Shown: positions 37,159 through 46,130 of the stretch, piece by piece | Position numbering within the stretch: the stretch's first letter is position 1 | Layout: every line of letters begins with the position of its first letter | DNA from: Gemmobacter aquatilis | GTDB lineage: Bacteria > Pseudomonadota > Alphaproteobacteria > Rhodobacterales > Rhodobacteraceae | Assembly: GCF_900110025.1 (NCBI RefSeq) | Contig: NZ_FOCE01000002.1 | Location: 372,001 to 436,000, forward strand | DNA length: 64,000 bases | Direction of reading: 5' to 3' | Made by a program: the position numbers and the translations under genes | The notes under the pieces: generated by a model | What the model saw: only the letters and a program-made list of their open reading frames with translations | What the model was told of the DNA's origin: nothing | The model's database searches: none

Positions 37159-38376
37159 ATGATGATGTTCTGGCTTGTGGCGGGGGCCCTGCTGCTGGCG
37201 GCGGCGGTGGCGCTCGTGCTTGGGGTACGGCGGGGCCGCGCGGTCGAGGCACCTGCCTTGCAGGACCTGCAGGTCTATCGCGATCAACTGGCCGAGATCG
37301 AACGCGATCTGGCCCGCGGCGTGATTGCGACGGAGGAGGCCACGCGGCTGAAAACCGAAGTGTCGCGCCGGATTCTGGAAACCGACCGCCTGACCCGTCA
37401 GGCAGGGGGCGCGGGCGAGACGCGCGGCCCCGGTGGCACCCTGCTGATCGGGTTCATCGTCCTGCTGCTGGCAGGCTCGGTGGCGCTGTATTGGCATCTG
37501 GGCGCGCCGGGCTATCCCGACATGCCGCTGACCGCGCGGCTGGCCCAGGCGGAAGAGCTGCACCGCAGCCGCCCCGATCAGGCCGCCGCCGAGGCCGATG
37601 CGCCCAGGCCACCTGCCGTTCAGGCCGAACCCGAGTTTCTGGATCTGATGGCCAAACTGCGCGCCACGGTGGCGCAGCGCCCTCAGGACATCCAGGGACG
37701 GCGGCTTCTGGCGCAGAACGAGGCGCGGCTGGGCGATTTCAAGGCGGCCTACACGGCGCAGCGGCAGGTGATCGATCTGCTGGGTGACAAGGCGACGGCA
37801 GAGGATCACGCCGGGCTGGCGGAACTGCTGATCTTCGCGGCGGGCGGCTATGTCGCGCCCGAGGCCGAGGCGGAACTGTCGAAAGCCCTGGCGCTGGACC
37901 CGCAGAACGGCACCGCGCGCTATTATGCCGGGCTGATGTTCGCGCAACTGGGCCGGGCTGACCGGGCTTTCGTGCTGTGGCGCGACCTGCTGGAAGGCTC
38001 GCCCGCCGATGCGCCGTGGATGCCAGTGCTGCGTGCCCGGATCGGCGAGATCGCCGACAAGGCGGGTGTGCGCTATACTCCGCCCGGCGCAGGCGTGAAG
38101 GGGCCGGATGCGGCGGCGCTGCAGGCGGCGGCAGGCATGGGCGCCGGGGACCGCGCGGCGATGATCGAGGGCATGGTGCAACAATTGTCGGATCGGCTGG
38201 GCAGCGCAGGCGGCTCGCCCGAAGAATGGGCGCAACTGATCAACGCGCTGGGCGTGCTGGGGCGCAAGGACGAGGCAGCGGAGCAATGGGCGGCGGCGCA
38301 GGCAGCCTATGCCGGGCAGGACGGCGCGCTGGCCACCATCGGTGCGGCGGCACAAGCGGCGGGGGTGGCACCATGA
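37159..38376 (+). CDS. ccmI: CcmI-like c-type cytochrome biogenesis protein
   Basis: CcmI hands apocytochromes to the CcmFH haem ligation complex. From the first of three consecutive ATGs, the protein has 405 residues: a first membrane segment (about 1-22), a cytoplasmic coiled loop with [20 protein letters not shown] and TEVSRRIL, a second membrane segment (about 95-115) and a periplasmic tetratricopeptide region. This is the standard CcmI layout. It is not next to other ccm genes; ruvX follows with overlapping start and stop. Confidence 0.9.
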   Translation: MMMFWLVAGALLLAAAVALVLGVRRGRAVEAPALQDLQVYRDQLAEIERDLARGVIATEEATRLKTEVSRRILETDRLTRQAGGAGETRGPGGTLLIGFIVLLLAGSVALYWHLGAPGYPDMPLTARLAQAEELHRSRPDQAAAEADAPRPPAVQAEPEFLDLMAKLRATVAQRPQDIQGRRLLAQNEARLGDFKAAYTAQRQVIDLLGDKATAEDHAGLAELLIFAAGGYVAPEAEAELSKALALDPQNGTARYYAGLMFAQLGRADRAFVLWRDLLEGSPADAPWMPVLRARIGEIADKAGVRYTPPGAGVKGPDAAALQAAAGMGAGDRAAMIEGMVQQLSDRLGSAGGSPEEWAQLINALGVLGRKDEAAEQWAAAQAAYAGQDGALATIGAAAQAAGVAP

Positions 38377-38858
38377 GCCATGACGATGCGGTGGAATTCG
38401 CAGCCGCGCTGCCGCCGATGCAGGCGCTGGCGGGCCTTGATTTCGGCGACAAGACCATCGGGGTGGCGGTGTCGGATGTGATGCGATCGGTCGCGACACC
38501 CTTGCTGACGATCCGGCGGGTGAAGTTCACGCAGGATGCCGAGGCGCTGCTGAAGATTGTGGCAGATCGGCGCATCGGCGGGCTGGTGCTGGGCCTGCCG
38601 CGCAACATGGATGGCAGCGAGGGACCGCGCGCGCAGGCGACCCGTGCCTTCGCCCGCAATCTGGCACGGCTCTGCCCCTTGCCCCTGCTGTTCTGGGACG
38701 AGCGTTTGTCCACCGTTGCCGCCGAACGGGCGCTGCTGGAGGCGGATACGTCTCGCAAACGTCGCGCCGAGGTGATCGACCATGTGGCTGCCGGGTTTAT
38801 CCTGCAAGGGGCGCTGGACCGGCTGGCGCATCTGCGGCGGAGCATGTCGGATGAATAA
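38373..38858 (+). CDS. ruvX: Holliday junction resolvase-like protein RuvX (YqgF)
   Basis: This 161-residue RNase H-fold protein starts in the ATGA overlap with the CcmI-like gene. [17 protein letters not shown] holds the first catalytic aspartate, [13 protein letters not shown] the substrate loop, and [16 protein letters not shown] the second acidic block, with [12 protein letters not shown] near the end. YqgF proteins act in 16S rRNA processing and are predicted resolvases. The stop overlaps the DUF1289 gene by eight bases. Confidence 0.94.
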   Translation: MSHDDAVEFAAALPPMQALAGLDFGDKTIGVAVSDVMRSVATPLLTIRRVKFTQDAEALLKIVADRRIGGLVLGLPRNMDGSEGPRAQATRAFARNLARLCPLPLLFWDERLSTVAAERALLEADTSRKRRAEVIDHVAAGFILQGALDRLAHLRRSMSDE

Positions 38859-39084
38859 CGACGAGGTCTGGAAGCGCAACGAGGTGGAAAGCCCCTGTGT
38901 GAAGCTGTGTTCCGTGCATCCGGTGGAACGGATCTGCGTCGGTTGCCTGCGCACATTGGAAGAGATCGGCGCCTGGTCGCGGATGACGCCCGAGGCACGG
39001 CGCGCGGTGATGGCCGACCTGCCGGGTCGGGCGCCCCGGTTGCACAAGCGGCGCGGCGGGCGGATGGGGCGGCAAGAGGGCTGA
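38851..39084 (+). CDS. DUF1289 small cysteine protein
   Basis: This 77-residue protein starts within the last codons of ruvX. Four cysteines, C16, C20, C29 and C32, sit in [20 protein letters not shown], followed by an [10 protein letters not shown] block typical of DUF1289. The spacing suggests a metal or iron-sulfur site, which is inference. The basic C-terminus ([12 protein letters not shown]) could bind nucleic acid. The function of the family is not known to me. Confidence 0.85.
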   Translation: MNNDEVWKRNEVESPCVKLCSVHPVERICVGCLRTLEEIGAWSRMTPEARRAVMADLPGRAPRLHKRRGGRMGRQEG

Positions 39085-39193
39085 GCCTTCGACGGAGCCC
39101 GGCCCTCGGGGGCATCGAGCCCCGTCGGCCCGATTGCCATGGCGCGCGGCGGTGCCGGGCTTGTCACCACAGGGCGGGACTGCGGCAGCGTCG

Positions 39194-39229
39194 GCGCCTC
39201 CGGCGGGGGTATTTTTACAAAGAAGAAGG
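39194..39229 (-). repeat. dispersed intergenic element, copy 5
   Basis: GGGGTATTTTTACAAAGAAG matches copy 1 at 214-243 in all but one of its first bases. It lies five bases beyond the stop of the minus-strand TSUP gene, so it is again at the 3' end of a gene in the same orientation. Confidence 0.5.
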
Positions 39230-39233
39230 CAGG

Positions 39234-40052
39234 TCAGAACCCCGCGACCTTGCGCAGCATGTTCAGCGCGACGAGGATCAGGAACACCGCAAAGGCGCGT
39301 TTCAGCGGTTTGGGGTTCATCGCATGGGCCAGCCGCACGCCGAGCGGTGTGGTCAGCAGCGTCATGGCCACGATCACCACGAAGGCCGGCAGGTTGACGG
39401 CGCCCAGCGTGAAGGGCGGCGCACCGTCGATCCGCATGGTCAGAAAGCCGATGGCGGACGGGATGGCGATGATGAGGCCGAAGCCAGAGGCGGTGCCGAC
39501 GGCGCGGTGGATCGGCATGTTGTAAAGCGTCATCATCGGCACGCCGAACGTGCCGCCACCGATGCCCATCAGCACCGACAGAAAGCCCACCCCACCGCCA
39601 AGCGCCCATTTGCCGGGGCCGGTCGGCATCGCCTCGCCCAGCCGCCATTCGGCCCGGCCAAAAGCCATATAGGCGCCCGCGATCAGGCCCAGCACGCCGA
39701 ACACCGCCTGCAGCGTGGTGGATTTGAGCTGCGCCGCCAGCAGGAACCCCAGCACCGCGCCCGTGCCGATGAACGGCGCCCAGCCCTTCAGCACATCCCA
39801 ATCCACCGCGCCCTTGCGGTTGTGGCCGTTCACCGACCGCATCGCCGTGGCCATGATCGTGGCCAGCGAGGTGCCAAGGCAGACCTGCATCAGTTGCGGC
39901 CCGTCATAGCCCAGATGCGCGAAGGTGTAGAAGAACGCGGGCACCAGCACGATGCCGCCCCCCACCCCCAGCAGCCCGGCAATGACCCCGGCCACGCCAC
40001 CGATGACGACCAGCAGCCCGAACAGCGGCAAAACGGTGATGAAATCCGGCAT
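39234..40052 (-). CDS. TSUP (TauE/SafE) family permease
   Basis: This 272-residue inner-membrane protein has about eight hydrophobic segments. The duplicated family motif appears as GVIAGLLGVGGGIVLVPAFF near the N-terminus and MGIGGGTFGVPMMTLY in the second half. TSUP proteins export sulfite, sulfoacetate or related organosulfur anions. No sulfur-metabolism gene is adjacent, so the substrate is open. The ATG at 40052 has AAGGAG before it. Confidence 0.9.
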   Translation of the reverse strand: MPDFITVLPLFGLLVVIGGVAGVIAGLLGVGGGIVLVPAFFYTFAHLGYDGPQLMQVCLGTSLATIMATAMRSVNGHNRKGAVDWDVLKGWAPFIGTGAVLGFLLAAQLKSTTLQAVFGVLGLIAGAYMAFGRAEWRLGEAMPTGPGKWALGGGVGFLSVLMGIGGGTFGVPMMTLYNMPIHRAVGTASGFGLIIAIPSAIGFLTMRIDGAPPFTLGAVNLPAFVVIVAMTLLTTPLGVRLAHAMNPKPLKRAFAVFLILVALNMLRKVAGF

Positions 40053-40218
40053 GGGTGCTCCTTGCAGCAATTCGGGGGCCAGCGTTCCGGCAGGTCAGGC
40101 TTAGCGCGCCGCTCCGGCAACGGCCAGAGCCGGATTGTCCTTGCCCACGCGAAAGGTTACTCTGCACTGCGGCATTTCGGAAAGTGCCGCCTTCCCCCTG
40201 TTGCCTGCGGAGACGGTC

Positions 40219-41415
40219 ATGTCTGCTTCCCTGTTGCGCCCGGCGCTTGTGCTTGGGCTTCTGTCAGCCGTCGGCCCCTTTGCCATCGACATGTATCTGC
40301 CCGCCCTACCCGTGATCGGCGCCGATCTGGGCGCCTCGGTTCCGGTGATGCAGGGCACGATCACCGGCTATTTCGCGGCCTTCGGTCTGGCGCAACTGGT
40401 CTATGGCCCGTGGTCCGATCAGGTGGGGCGCAAGCTGCCGCTGTATGTGGGTTTGGCGATCTTTCTGCTCGGCTCGATCCTGTGCACGCTGGCGCCGACG
40501 GCGGGCTGGCTGATCGCCGGGCGTGTGGTGCAGGGCCTTGGCGGGGCGGCGGTGATGGTGGTGCCGCGCGCGGTGATCCGCGACATGCATACCGGGCACG
40601 AGGCGACGCGGATGATGGCGGCAATCATGCTGGTGATCTCGGTCTCGCCGTTTCTGGCGCCGCTGGCCGGGGCCGGGCTGATCCTTCTGGTGGAATGGCG
40701 GGCAATCTTTGGCGTGCTGGCCGTGGCGGCGCTGGTCTCTCTGGCGATGACGCGGCTGTTGCTGGCCGAAACCCTGCCGGTGGCGCAACGCCAGCCGGTC
40801 TCGCTGCGCGCGATGCGCGACGGTGCAGCCAAGCTGTTGACCCACAAGGGCTTCATGGCGCTGACCTTCCTCGGCGGTTTTGGCATGGCCAGCTTTTTCG
40901 TCTTCATCGCGTCGGCCTCGTTTGTCTATGCCGAGGATTTCGGGCTCAGCCCCACCCAGTTCTCGCTGGCCTTCGCGGTGAATGCGCTGGGGTTCTTTGC
41001 GGCGTCACAGATGGCGGCAAAGCTGGGACAGCGCTTCGGGGCGCAGCGGGTGATGGTGCGGGCGACGGCAGGGTTTGCGCTGTTCACCATTGCACTGTTC
41101 CTGCTGGCACTGGGCGGCGTGTCCGGGCTGGCGCTGACCATGGCCGGGCTGTTCTGCGCCAATGCCTGCCTTGGCCTGATCATCCCCACCGCCATGGTGA
41201 TGGCGCTGGAGGAACACGGGCCGATCGCCGGTCTGGCCTCGTCGCTGGGCGGCACGATGCAAATGCTGGTGGGCGGCGCGATGACTGCCGCCGCCGCGCC
41301 GTTCTTCGATGGCACGGTGCTGCCGATGCTGGGGGCGATTGCGCTGTGCGGTCTGCTGGCGCTGCTGCTGTCGGCGCTGGTCGCCCGCTTGCCGGAGGTT
41401 CAAGCCAGCGCCTGA
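40219..41415 (+). CDS. Bcr/CflA family multidrug efflux transporter
   Basis: This 398-residue major facilitator protein has 12 predicted membrane segments. AVGPFAIDMYLPALPVIGAD and YGPWSDQVGRK are hallmarks of the Bcr/CflA group, which exports bicyclomycin, chloramphenicol or amino acids such as cysteine in different species. The ATG at 40219 has GGAG before it. The gene diverges from the TSUP permease, and its last 16 bases overlap convergent dusA. Confidence 0.92.
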   Translation: MSASLLRPALVLGLLSAVGPFAIDMYLPALPVIGADLGASVPVMQGTITGYFAAFGLAQLVYGPWSDQVGRKLPLYVGLAIFLLGSILCTLAPTAGWLIAGRVVQGLGGAAVMVVPRAVIRDMHTGHEATRMMAAIMLVISVSPFLAPLAGAGLILLVEWRAIFGVLAVAALVSLAMTRLLLAETLPVAQRQPVSLRAMRDGAAKLLTHKGFMALTFLGGFGMASFFVFIASASFVYAEDFGLSPTQFSLAFAVNALGFFAASQMAAKLGQRFGAQRVMVRATAGFALFTIALFLLALGGVSGLALTMAGLFCANACLGLIIPTAMVMALEEHGPIAGLASSLGGTMQMLVGGAMTAAAAPFFDGTVLPMLGAIALCGLLALLLSALVARLPEVQASA

Positions 41416-42368
41416 ACCTCGGCCAGTGCCGCGTCGATCAGCGGCAGCCCCGCGCCGGGCCGCGACACGCCCTCGGACAGCACCCGCCGCCAGCCGCGCG
41501 CACCGGGCCGCCCGGTGAACAGGCCCAGCATATGGCGGGTGATCTGGTGCAGCCGCCCACCGCCCTCCAGATGCGCCGCGATATAGGGGCGCATCGCCTC
41601 CACCACGGCAAAGGCATCCGGTGCGAACCCGTCGCCCCACAGCGCATCCGCCCCGATCAGCGTGCTGCCCGGATCGTGATAGGCCGCGCGCCCGATCATC
41701 ACCCCGTCCAGCCCCTGATCCAGCAGCGCGCGCGCCTGCGCAAGGCTCGCCACCCCGCCATTCAGACAGATGGTCAGGTCCGGGAAGCGCCGCTTCATCG
41801 CCAGCACCAGCGGATAATCCAGCGGCGGGATCTCGCGGTTTTCCTTGGGGCTGAGGCCCTGAAGCCAGGCCTTGCGCGCATGGATCACGAAATGCGTGAC
41901 CCCGGCCGCAGCCACCGTCTCGATGAAGCGCGGCAGCACCTCCTCGGGGATCTGGTCATCCACACCGATCCGGCATTTCACCGTCACCGGCACATCGCTT
42001 TCCGCCCGCATCGCCGCCATGCAATCGGCCACCAGCGCGGGCCGCTCCATCAACACCGCGCCGAAACAGCCCGATTGCACCCTGTCCGACGGGCAGCCGC
42101 AGTTGAGGTTGATCTCGTCATAACCCCAGCCTTGCGCAATCGCCGTGGCCCGCGCCAGTTCCGCCGGATCGGAGCCGCCGAGTTGCAACGCAATGGGATG
42201 TTCTTCGGCGCTGAAATCCAGCAACCGGGGCTTCGGCCCATGCAGGATCGCGGGCGCGGTGACCATTTCGGTATACAGCATCGCGCGCCGGGTCATAAGC
42301 CGATGGAAGAAGCGACAATGGCGATCCGTCCAGTCCATCATCGGCGCGACCGACAGGCGATGCGCCAT
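41400..42368 (-). CDS. dusA: tRNA-dihydrouridine synthase A
   Basis: DusA reduces uridine at positions 20 and 20a of tRNA with FMN and NADPH. From the ATG at 42368 it has 322 residues starting MAHRLSVAPMMDWTDRHCRF, which is the family opening; a GTG 15 codons upstream is the alternative. The catalytic cysteine is in NLNCGCPSDRVQSGCFGAVL, with VTVKCRIGVDDQ and LNGGVASLAQ as FMN-binding blocks. It converges on the efflux gene. Confidence 0.95.
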   Translation of the reverse strand: MAHRLSVAPMMDWTDRHCRFFHRLMTRRAMLYTEMVTAPAILHGPKPRLLDFSAEEHPIALQLGGSDPAELARATAIAQGWGYDEINLNCGCPSDRVQSGCFGAVLMERPALVADCMAAMRAESDVPVTVKCRIGVDDQIPEEVLPRFIETVAAAGVTHFVIHARKAWLQGLSPKENREIPPLDYPLVLAMKRRFPDLTICLNGGVASLAQARALLDQGLDGVMIGRAAYHDPGSTLIGADALWGDGFAPDAFAVVEAMRPYIAAHLEGGGRLHQITRHMLGLFTGRPGARGWRRVLSEGVSRPGAGLPLIDAALAEVQALA

Positions 42369-42483
42369 GCCCTGCCCCGTGTCCGGTTGATCGCTCTGCC
42401 CTGTCGCCTGCACTGCTGCCGTCTCCGCTCTGCTCGCCGTCTGCGGCTCGGGATGGGGCCGCGCGTGGCGGTGTCTTTAGGGC

Positions 42484-42509
42484 AAAACCGCCGGGGCGTC
42501 CACCGGCGG
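42484..42509 (-). terminator. Rho-independent terminator of ackA
   Basis: CCGCCGG (42488-42494) and CCGGCGG (42503-42509) form a 7-bp stem, and on the minus strand the stem is followed by TTTTGCC. It lies six bases after the ackA stop. Confidence 0.75.
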
Positions 42510-42514
42510 GCCGG

Positions 42515-43699
42515 TCAACCCTGTGCCAGCACGCGCCGCACGCCCTGCGCCACCACCAGTTCCTCGTTGGTGGGCAGCACCAGCACCGGCATCCGCGCGC
42601 CCGGTGCGCTGATCACCGTGGCATGGGCGCGGTTGGCATCCGCGTCCAGCGCGACCCCCATCCAGCCCAGATAATCGCAGATCAAGGCCCGGCACAGCGC
42701 CGAATTTTCCCCGATGCCTGCGGTGAACACCAGCGCATCCAGCCCCTGCAGCGCCGCCGCCAGGCTGCCCAGTTCCCGCGCCGCGCGATAGCAGAACAGC
42801 GCGATGGCCTCGCGCGCATGGGGGTCGGTGCTGCGCTCCAGCGTCGCCATGTCGTTGCTCAGGCCCGATACCCCCAGCAACCCCGCCTCGTGATACAGCA
42901 GATCCTGCACCGCCTGCGCGCTCATCCCCAGCGTCTGGATCAGATGCAGCACCACACCGGCATCCAGCGCGCCGCAGCGTTGCCCCATCATCAACCCGTC
43001 CAGCGCGGTGAAACCCATGGTCGAGGCAACGCTTTTGCGCCCCTGCATCGCACACATGCTGGCGCCATTGCCCAGATGCGCCACGATCACCCGCCCTTCC
43101 GCCTGCGCGCCAAGATGGTCAGGCAGGATGCCCGCGATATAGTCGTAGGACAGGCCGTGAAAGCCATAGCGCAAGATCCCCTCGTCGGCGAAATGGCGCG
43201 GCAGGGCGAACAATTGCGCCAGATGCGGCTGGCTGCGGTGAAAGGCCGTGTCGAAACAGGCCACCTGCGGCAGATCCGGCGCGCGCGCGGTCAGCGCGGC
43301 AATGGCATCGAGGTTGTGCGGCTGGTGCAGCGGCGCCAGCGGCGCCAGCGCCTGCAAGTCTGCCATGGTCTGCGGCGTGATCCGGCAGGGCGCGGCGAAG
43401 CGCTGCCCGCCATGCACCACGCGATGCCCCGCCGCAACGATGGCGATCCCCTCGTGGTGGCTGTCCAGCCAATCCACCAGCCGGGCGATCAGCGCGTGAT
43501 GATCCAGCGCCGCCACATCGCCCATCGGCCCCGGCGCCATCGCCGCGCCATCCCCATCGCGCGCCGCGAACACCGCCCGCGTCCCGATCCCGGTGATCTT
43601 GCCGCCCAGCAGCGCCGCATCTTCACCCGCTCTGGCCGGATAGACCGCGAACTTGATGCTGGACGACCCGGCATTCAGCACTAGAACCGCGTCGCTCAT
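42515..43699 (-). CDS. ackA: acetate kinase
   Basis: This 394-residue enzyme interconverts acetate with ATP and acetyl phosphate. VLVLNAGSSSIKF at the N-terminus, FDTAFHRSQP, VAHLGNGASMCA and FTAGIGENSALCR near the C-terminus are the ASKHA-fold motifs. The ATG overlaps the stop of the MaoC-Pta gene by four bases, so the acetyl phosphate producer and user are coupled. Propionate or butyrate kinase activity is possible. Confidence 0.94.
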   Translation of the reverse strand: MSDAVLVLNAGSSSIKFAVYPARAGEDAALLGGKITGIGTRAVFAARDGDGAAMAPGPMGDVAALDHHALIARLVDWLDSHHEGIAIVAAGHRVVHGGQRFAAPCRITPQTMADLQALAPLAPLHQPHNLDAIAALTARAPDLPQVACFDTAFHRSQPHLAQLFALPRHFADEGILRYGFHGLSYDYIAGILPDHLGAQAEGRVIVAHLGNGASMCAMQGRKSVASTMGFTALDGLMMGQRCGALDAGVVLHLIQTLGMSAQAVQDLLYHEAGLLGVSGLSNDMATLERSTDPHAREAIALFCYRAARELGSLAAALQGLDALVFTAGIGENSALCRALICDYLGWMGVALDADANRAHATVISAPGARMPVLVLPTNEELVVAQGVRRVLAQG

Positions 43700-45090
43700 G
43701 CCGCGCCCCCGGCCTTCCAATGGGTGTAAAGCTGCGCCAGCGCGCAAGAGGCCAGCCGCGATTGCGCCCCGTCGGACCGGCTGGTCAGGATCACCGGCAC
43801 CCGCGCGCCCAGCACGATGCCCGCCGCATCGGCCCCCGCCAGATGGATCAACTGCTTGGCCACCATATTGCCCGCCTCCAGATCCGGCACGACAAGGATG
43901 TCGGCATCCCCCGCCACCTCCGAGGTGATCCCCTTCGCTTCCGCCGCCGCTTTCGACACCGCATTGTCAAAGGCCAGCGGCCCGTCCAGCACGCCGCCGC
44001 TGATCTGCCCGCGCTCCCACATCTTGCACAACGCTGCCGCATCAAGGGTCGAGGGGATTTTCGGGTTGATCGTCTCGACCGCCGACAGGATCGCCACCTT
44101 GGGCCGGGCAAGGCCCAGCGCACGGGCAAGGTCGATGGCGTTCTGGATGATGTCGCGCTTGGTATCCAGATCGGGAAAGATGTTGATCGCCGCATCGGTG
44201 ATGAACAGCGGCTTGGCGTAATGCGGCACATCCAGCGCGAAGATATGGCTCATCCGCCGTTCGGTGCGCAGCCCGGTGGCGCGATCCACCATCGGTTCCA
44301 TCAGCTCGTCGGTATGCAGCTTGCCCTTCATCAGCGCCTGCACACACCCCTCGCGCACCAGCGCCACCGCGCGCTCTGCTGCAGCATGGCTGTGCGGCAC
44401 GTCGATCAGTTCCACCCCGTCAAGGCTTTGCCCCGTGGCCTGCGCCGCCGCTTCGATCTTCGCCCGCGGTCCGACCAGAACCGGCACGATCAGCCCCGCC
44501 GTCGCCGCCTCCAGCGCGCCTTGCAAGGACAGCGCGTCGCAGGGATGCACCACCGCCGTGCGCACCGGCGCCAGCTTGGCCGCCGCCGCGATCAGCGCCC
44601 GATGCCGGGCGCCCGCCGTATGCAAATGCAGCTCCGGCACCACGACGCGCGGGCGGCGCACCTTTTCTGTCGGTGCGATGACCTCGGCCTGCCCGGTGAT
44701 CACCGGCAACCCGTCCTGATTGCTGCACAGGCAATCCAGCGTCACCTTATGGCTGTCCGGGTCCATCGCGCTGACCGTTACCCGCACCGTCACCCGGTCA
44801 CCCAGCCCCACCGGGCGGCGAAAGCTGAGATTCTGGTTGAGGTAGATCGTCCCCGGTCCCGGCAATTCGGTGCCCAGCACCGCCGAAATCAGCGCGCCGC
44901 CCCACATGCCATGGGCAATGACCCGGTGAAACCGGTCCGACAGCGCATATTCCGCATCGACATGCGCCGGGTTCACATCGCCCGACATGGCGGCGAAGAT
45001 CTCGATGTCTTCCAGCCGCAGCACCCGGCTTTGCTCGGCACTGTCGCCGATCCTGATTTCGTCAAACGTCCGGTTCTCGATGAATTGCAC
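43696..45090 (-). CDS. MaoC hydratase domain fused to phosphate acetyl/butyryltransferase
   Basis: This 464-residue protein has an N-terminal MaoC-like hot-dog domain (about 1-140, with MSGDVNPAHVDAEYA and VIAHGMWGGALISAVL) joined to a phosphotransacylase domain (about 160-464, with LMKGKLHTDELM, IFALDVPHYAKPLFITDAAI and LVVPDLEAGNMVAKQL). The fusion is a recognised bifunctional enoyl-CoA hydratase/phosphate acyltransferase. Translation appears to start at GTG, with GGAAGGG before it. It overlaps ackA and follows fabI by 33 bases, so CoA thioesters can be turned to acyl phosphate and ATP. Confidence 0.9.
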   Translation of the reverse strand: MQFIENRTFDEIRIGDSAEQSRVLRLEDIEIFAAMSGDVNPAHVDAEYALSDRFHRVIAHGMWGGALISAVLGTELPGPGTIYLNQNLSFRRPVGLGDRVTVRVTVSAMDPDSHKVTLDCLCSNQDGLPVITGQAEVIAPTEKVRRPRVVVPELHLHTAGARHRALIAAAAKLAPVRTAVVHPCDALSLQGALEAATAGLIVPVLVGPRAKIEAAAQATGQSLDGVELIDVPHSHAAAERAVALVREGCVQALMKGKLHTDELMEPMVDRATGLRTERRMSHIFALDVPHYAKPLFITDAAINIFPDLDTKRDIIQNAIDLARALGLARPKVAILSAVETINPKIPSTLDAAALCKMWERGQISGGVLDGPLAFDNAVSKAAAEAKGITSEVAGDADILVVPDLEAGNMVAKQLIHLAGADAAGIVLGARVPVILTSRSDGAQSRLASCALAQLYTHWKAGGAA

Positions 45091-45123
45091 GCTTTCGCCC
45101 TTCCAGTTCCGGGTTGCGGCCCG

Positions 45124-45888
45124 TCAGGCCATGACATGATAACCCGCATCGACATAGGCGATATTGCCCGTGACACTGCGCGAAAGATCCGAGGCAAGGC
45201 CCGCCGCCATATTGCCCACATCCTCGATCGTGACCAAGCGCCGTTCGGGGGCGCGTTCGCGTGCCGCGTCGATCAGCGCATCGAAATGCGCAATCCCCGA
45301 ACCGGCCCGCGTCATCAGCGGCCCCGGCGAGATGGCGTTGACGCGGATGCCCTCGGCCCCCAGTTCGGCGGCCATATAGCGCACCGCCCCTTCCAGCGCC
45401 GATTTCACCGGCCCCATGACGTTGTAATTCTCCACCACCTTCTCGGCGCCATAATAGCTGACCGTCAGCAGCGCGCCGCCGTCCGTCATCAAGGGCCGGG
45501 CCGCCCGCGCCAGCCGCAGGAAGGAATGCACCGAAACATCCATCGCCTCGGCAAACCCCTCGCGCGAACAGTCCACAATGCCGCCATGCAGATCCTCGGC
45601 GCGGCAGAAGGCGATGGAATGCAGCAGGAAGTCCAGCCGCCCCCATTTCTGCGCCACCGCCGCGAACACCGCCGCGATCTCGTCCTCGCTGCGCACATCC
45701 AGCGGCAGGAAAGGGTCGGCCCCCAGCGCCTGCGCCACCGGCTCCACAAAACGGCGGGCCTTTTCGCCCTGATAGGTCACCGCGATCTCGGCCCCTTCGC
45801 GCACGAAGGCCCGCGCGCAGCCGGTGGCGATCGACAGGTCGTTGGCAATACCCACGACAAGGCCACATTTCCCCTCAAGCATTCCCAT
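45124..45888 (-). CDS. fabI: enoyl-ACP reductase FabI
   Basis: FabI carries out the last reduction in fatty acid elongation with NADH. From the ATG at 45888 (AGGAGC before it) it has 254 residues. The N-terminal loop GIANDLSIATG is a variant of the usual GVANDRSIAWG. The catalytic pair is in YNVMGPVK (Y-x6-K), followed by AISPGPLMTRA and a C-terminal GNIAYVDAGYH. It is the first gene of the unit that includes the MaoC-Pta fusion and ackA. Confidence 0.93.
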   Translation of the reverse strand: MGMLEGKCGLVVGIANDLSIATGCARAFVREGAEIAVTYQGEKARRFVEPVAQALGADPFLPLDVRSEDEIAAVFAAVAQKWGRLDFLLHSIAFCRAEDLHGGIVDCSREGFAEAMDVSVHSFLRLARAARPLMTDGGALLTVSYYGAEKVVENYNVMGPVKSALEGAVRYMAAELGAEGIRVNAISPGPLMTRAGSGIAHFDALIDAARERAPERRLVTIEDVGNMAAGLASDLSRSVTGNIAYVDAGYHVMA

Positions 45889-46023
45889 GATCCGCTCCTG
45901 TCCCGCCTGCCGATGAAATTCTTGCCGGAACGCTGACACCTGTGCGTTTCCGCAATGTGACAGCCCTTGCCCGCCGCGCCGCAGCATCTGCCGCCTGTTT
46001 GAGGCCCCGGCGCCGGGGGCACG

Positions 46024-46037
46024 TTGATCCTGATCAA
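46024..46037. promoter_or_regulatory. perfect FNR/FnrL box
   Basis: TTGATCCTGATCAA is a perfect match to TTGAT-N4-ATCAA, the binding site of FNR-type oxygen sensors (FnrL in Rhodobacter). It lies 136 bases before the fabI start and 94 bases before the Rrf2 gene start, so it could control either or both. Oxygen-linked control fits an acetate kinase operon. Confidence 0.75.
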
Positions 46038-46130
46038 TGCAACCGCAGAAAGATGGGCACGCGCAGGCCAATCGCGCGAATTCCGCATCTGCGAGTTGAT
46101 TCTGCGCGCGGATGGTCTTAGGGCTGCGCC

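Noticed and set aside
38907-42674. Plus-strand open frame of 1255 codons
   Set aside because: It crosses four well-supported genes in both directions and exists only because stop codons are rare in this GC-rich DNA.
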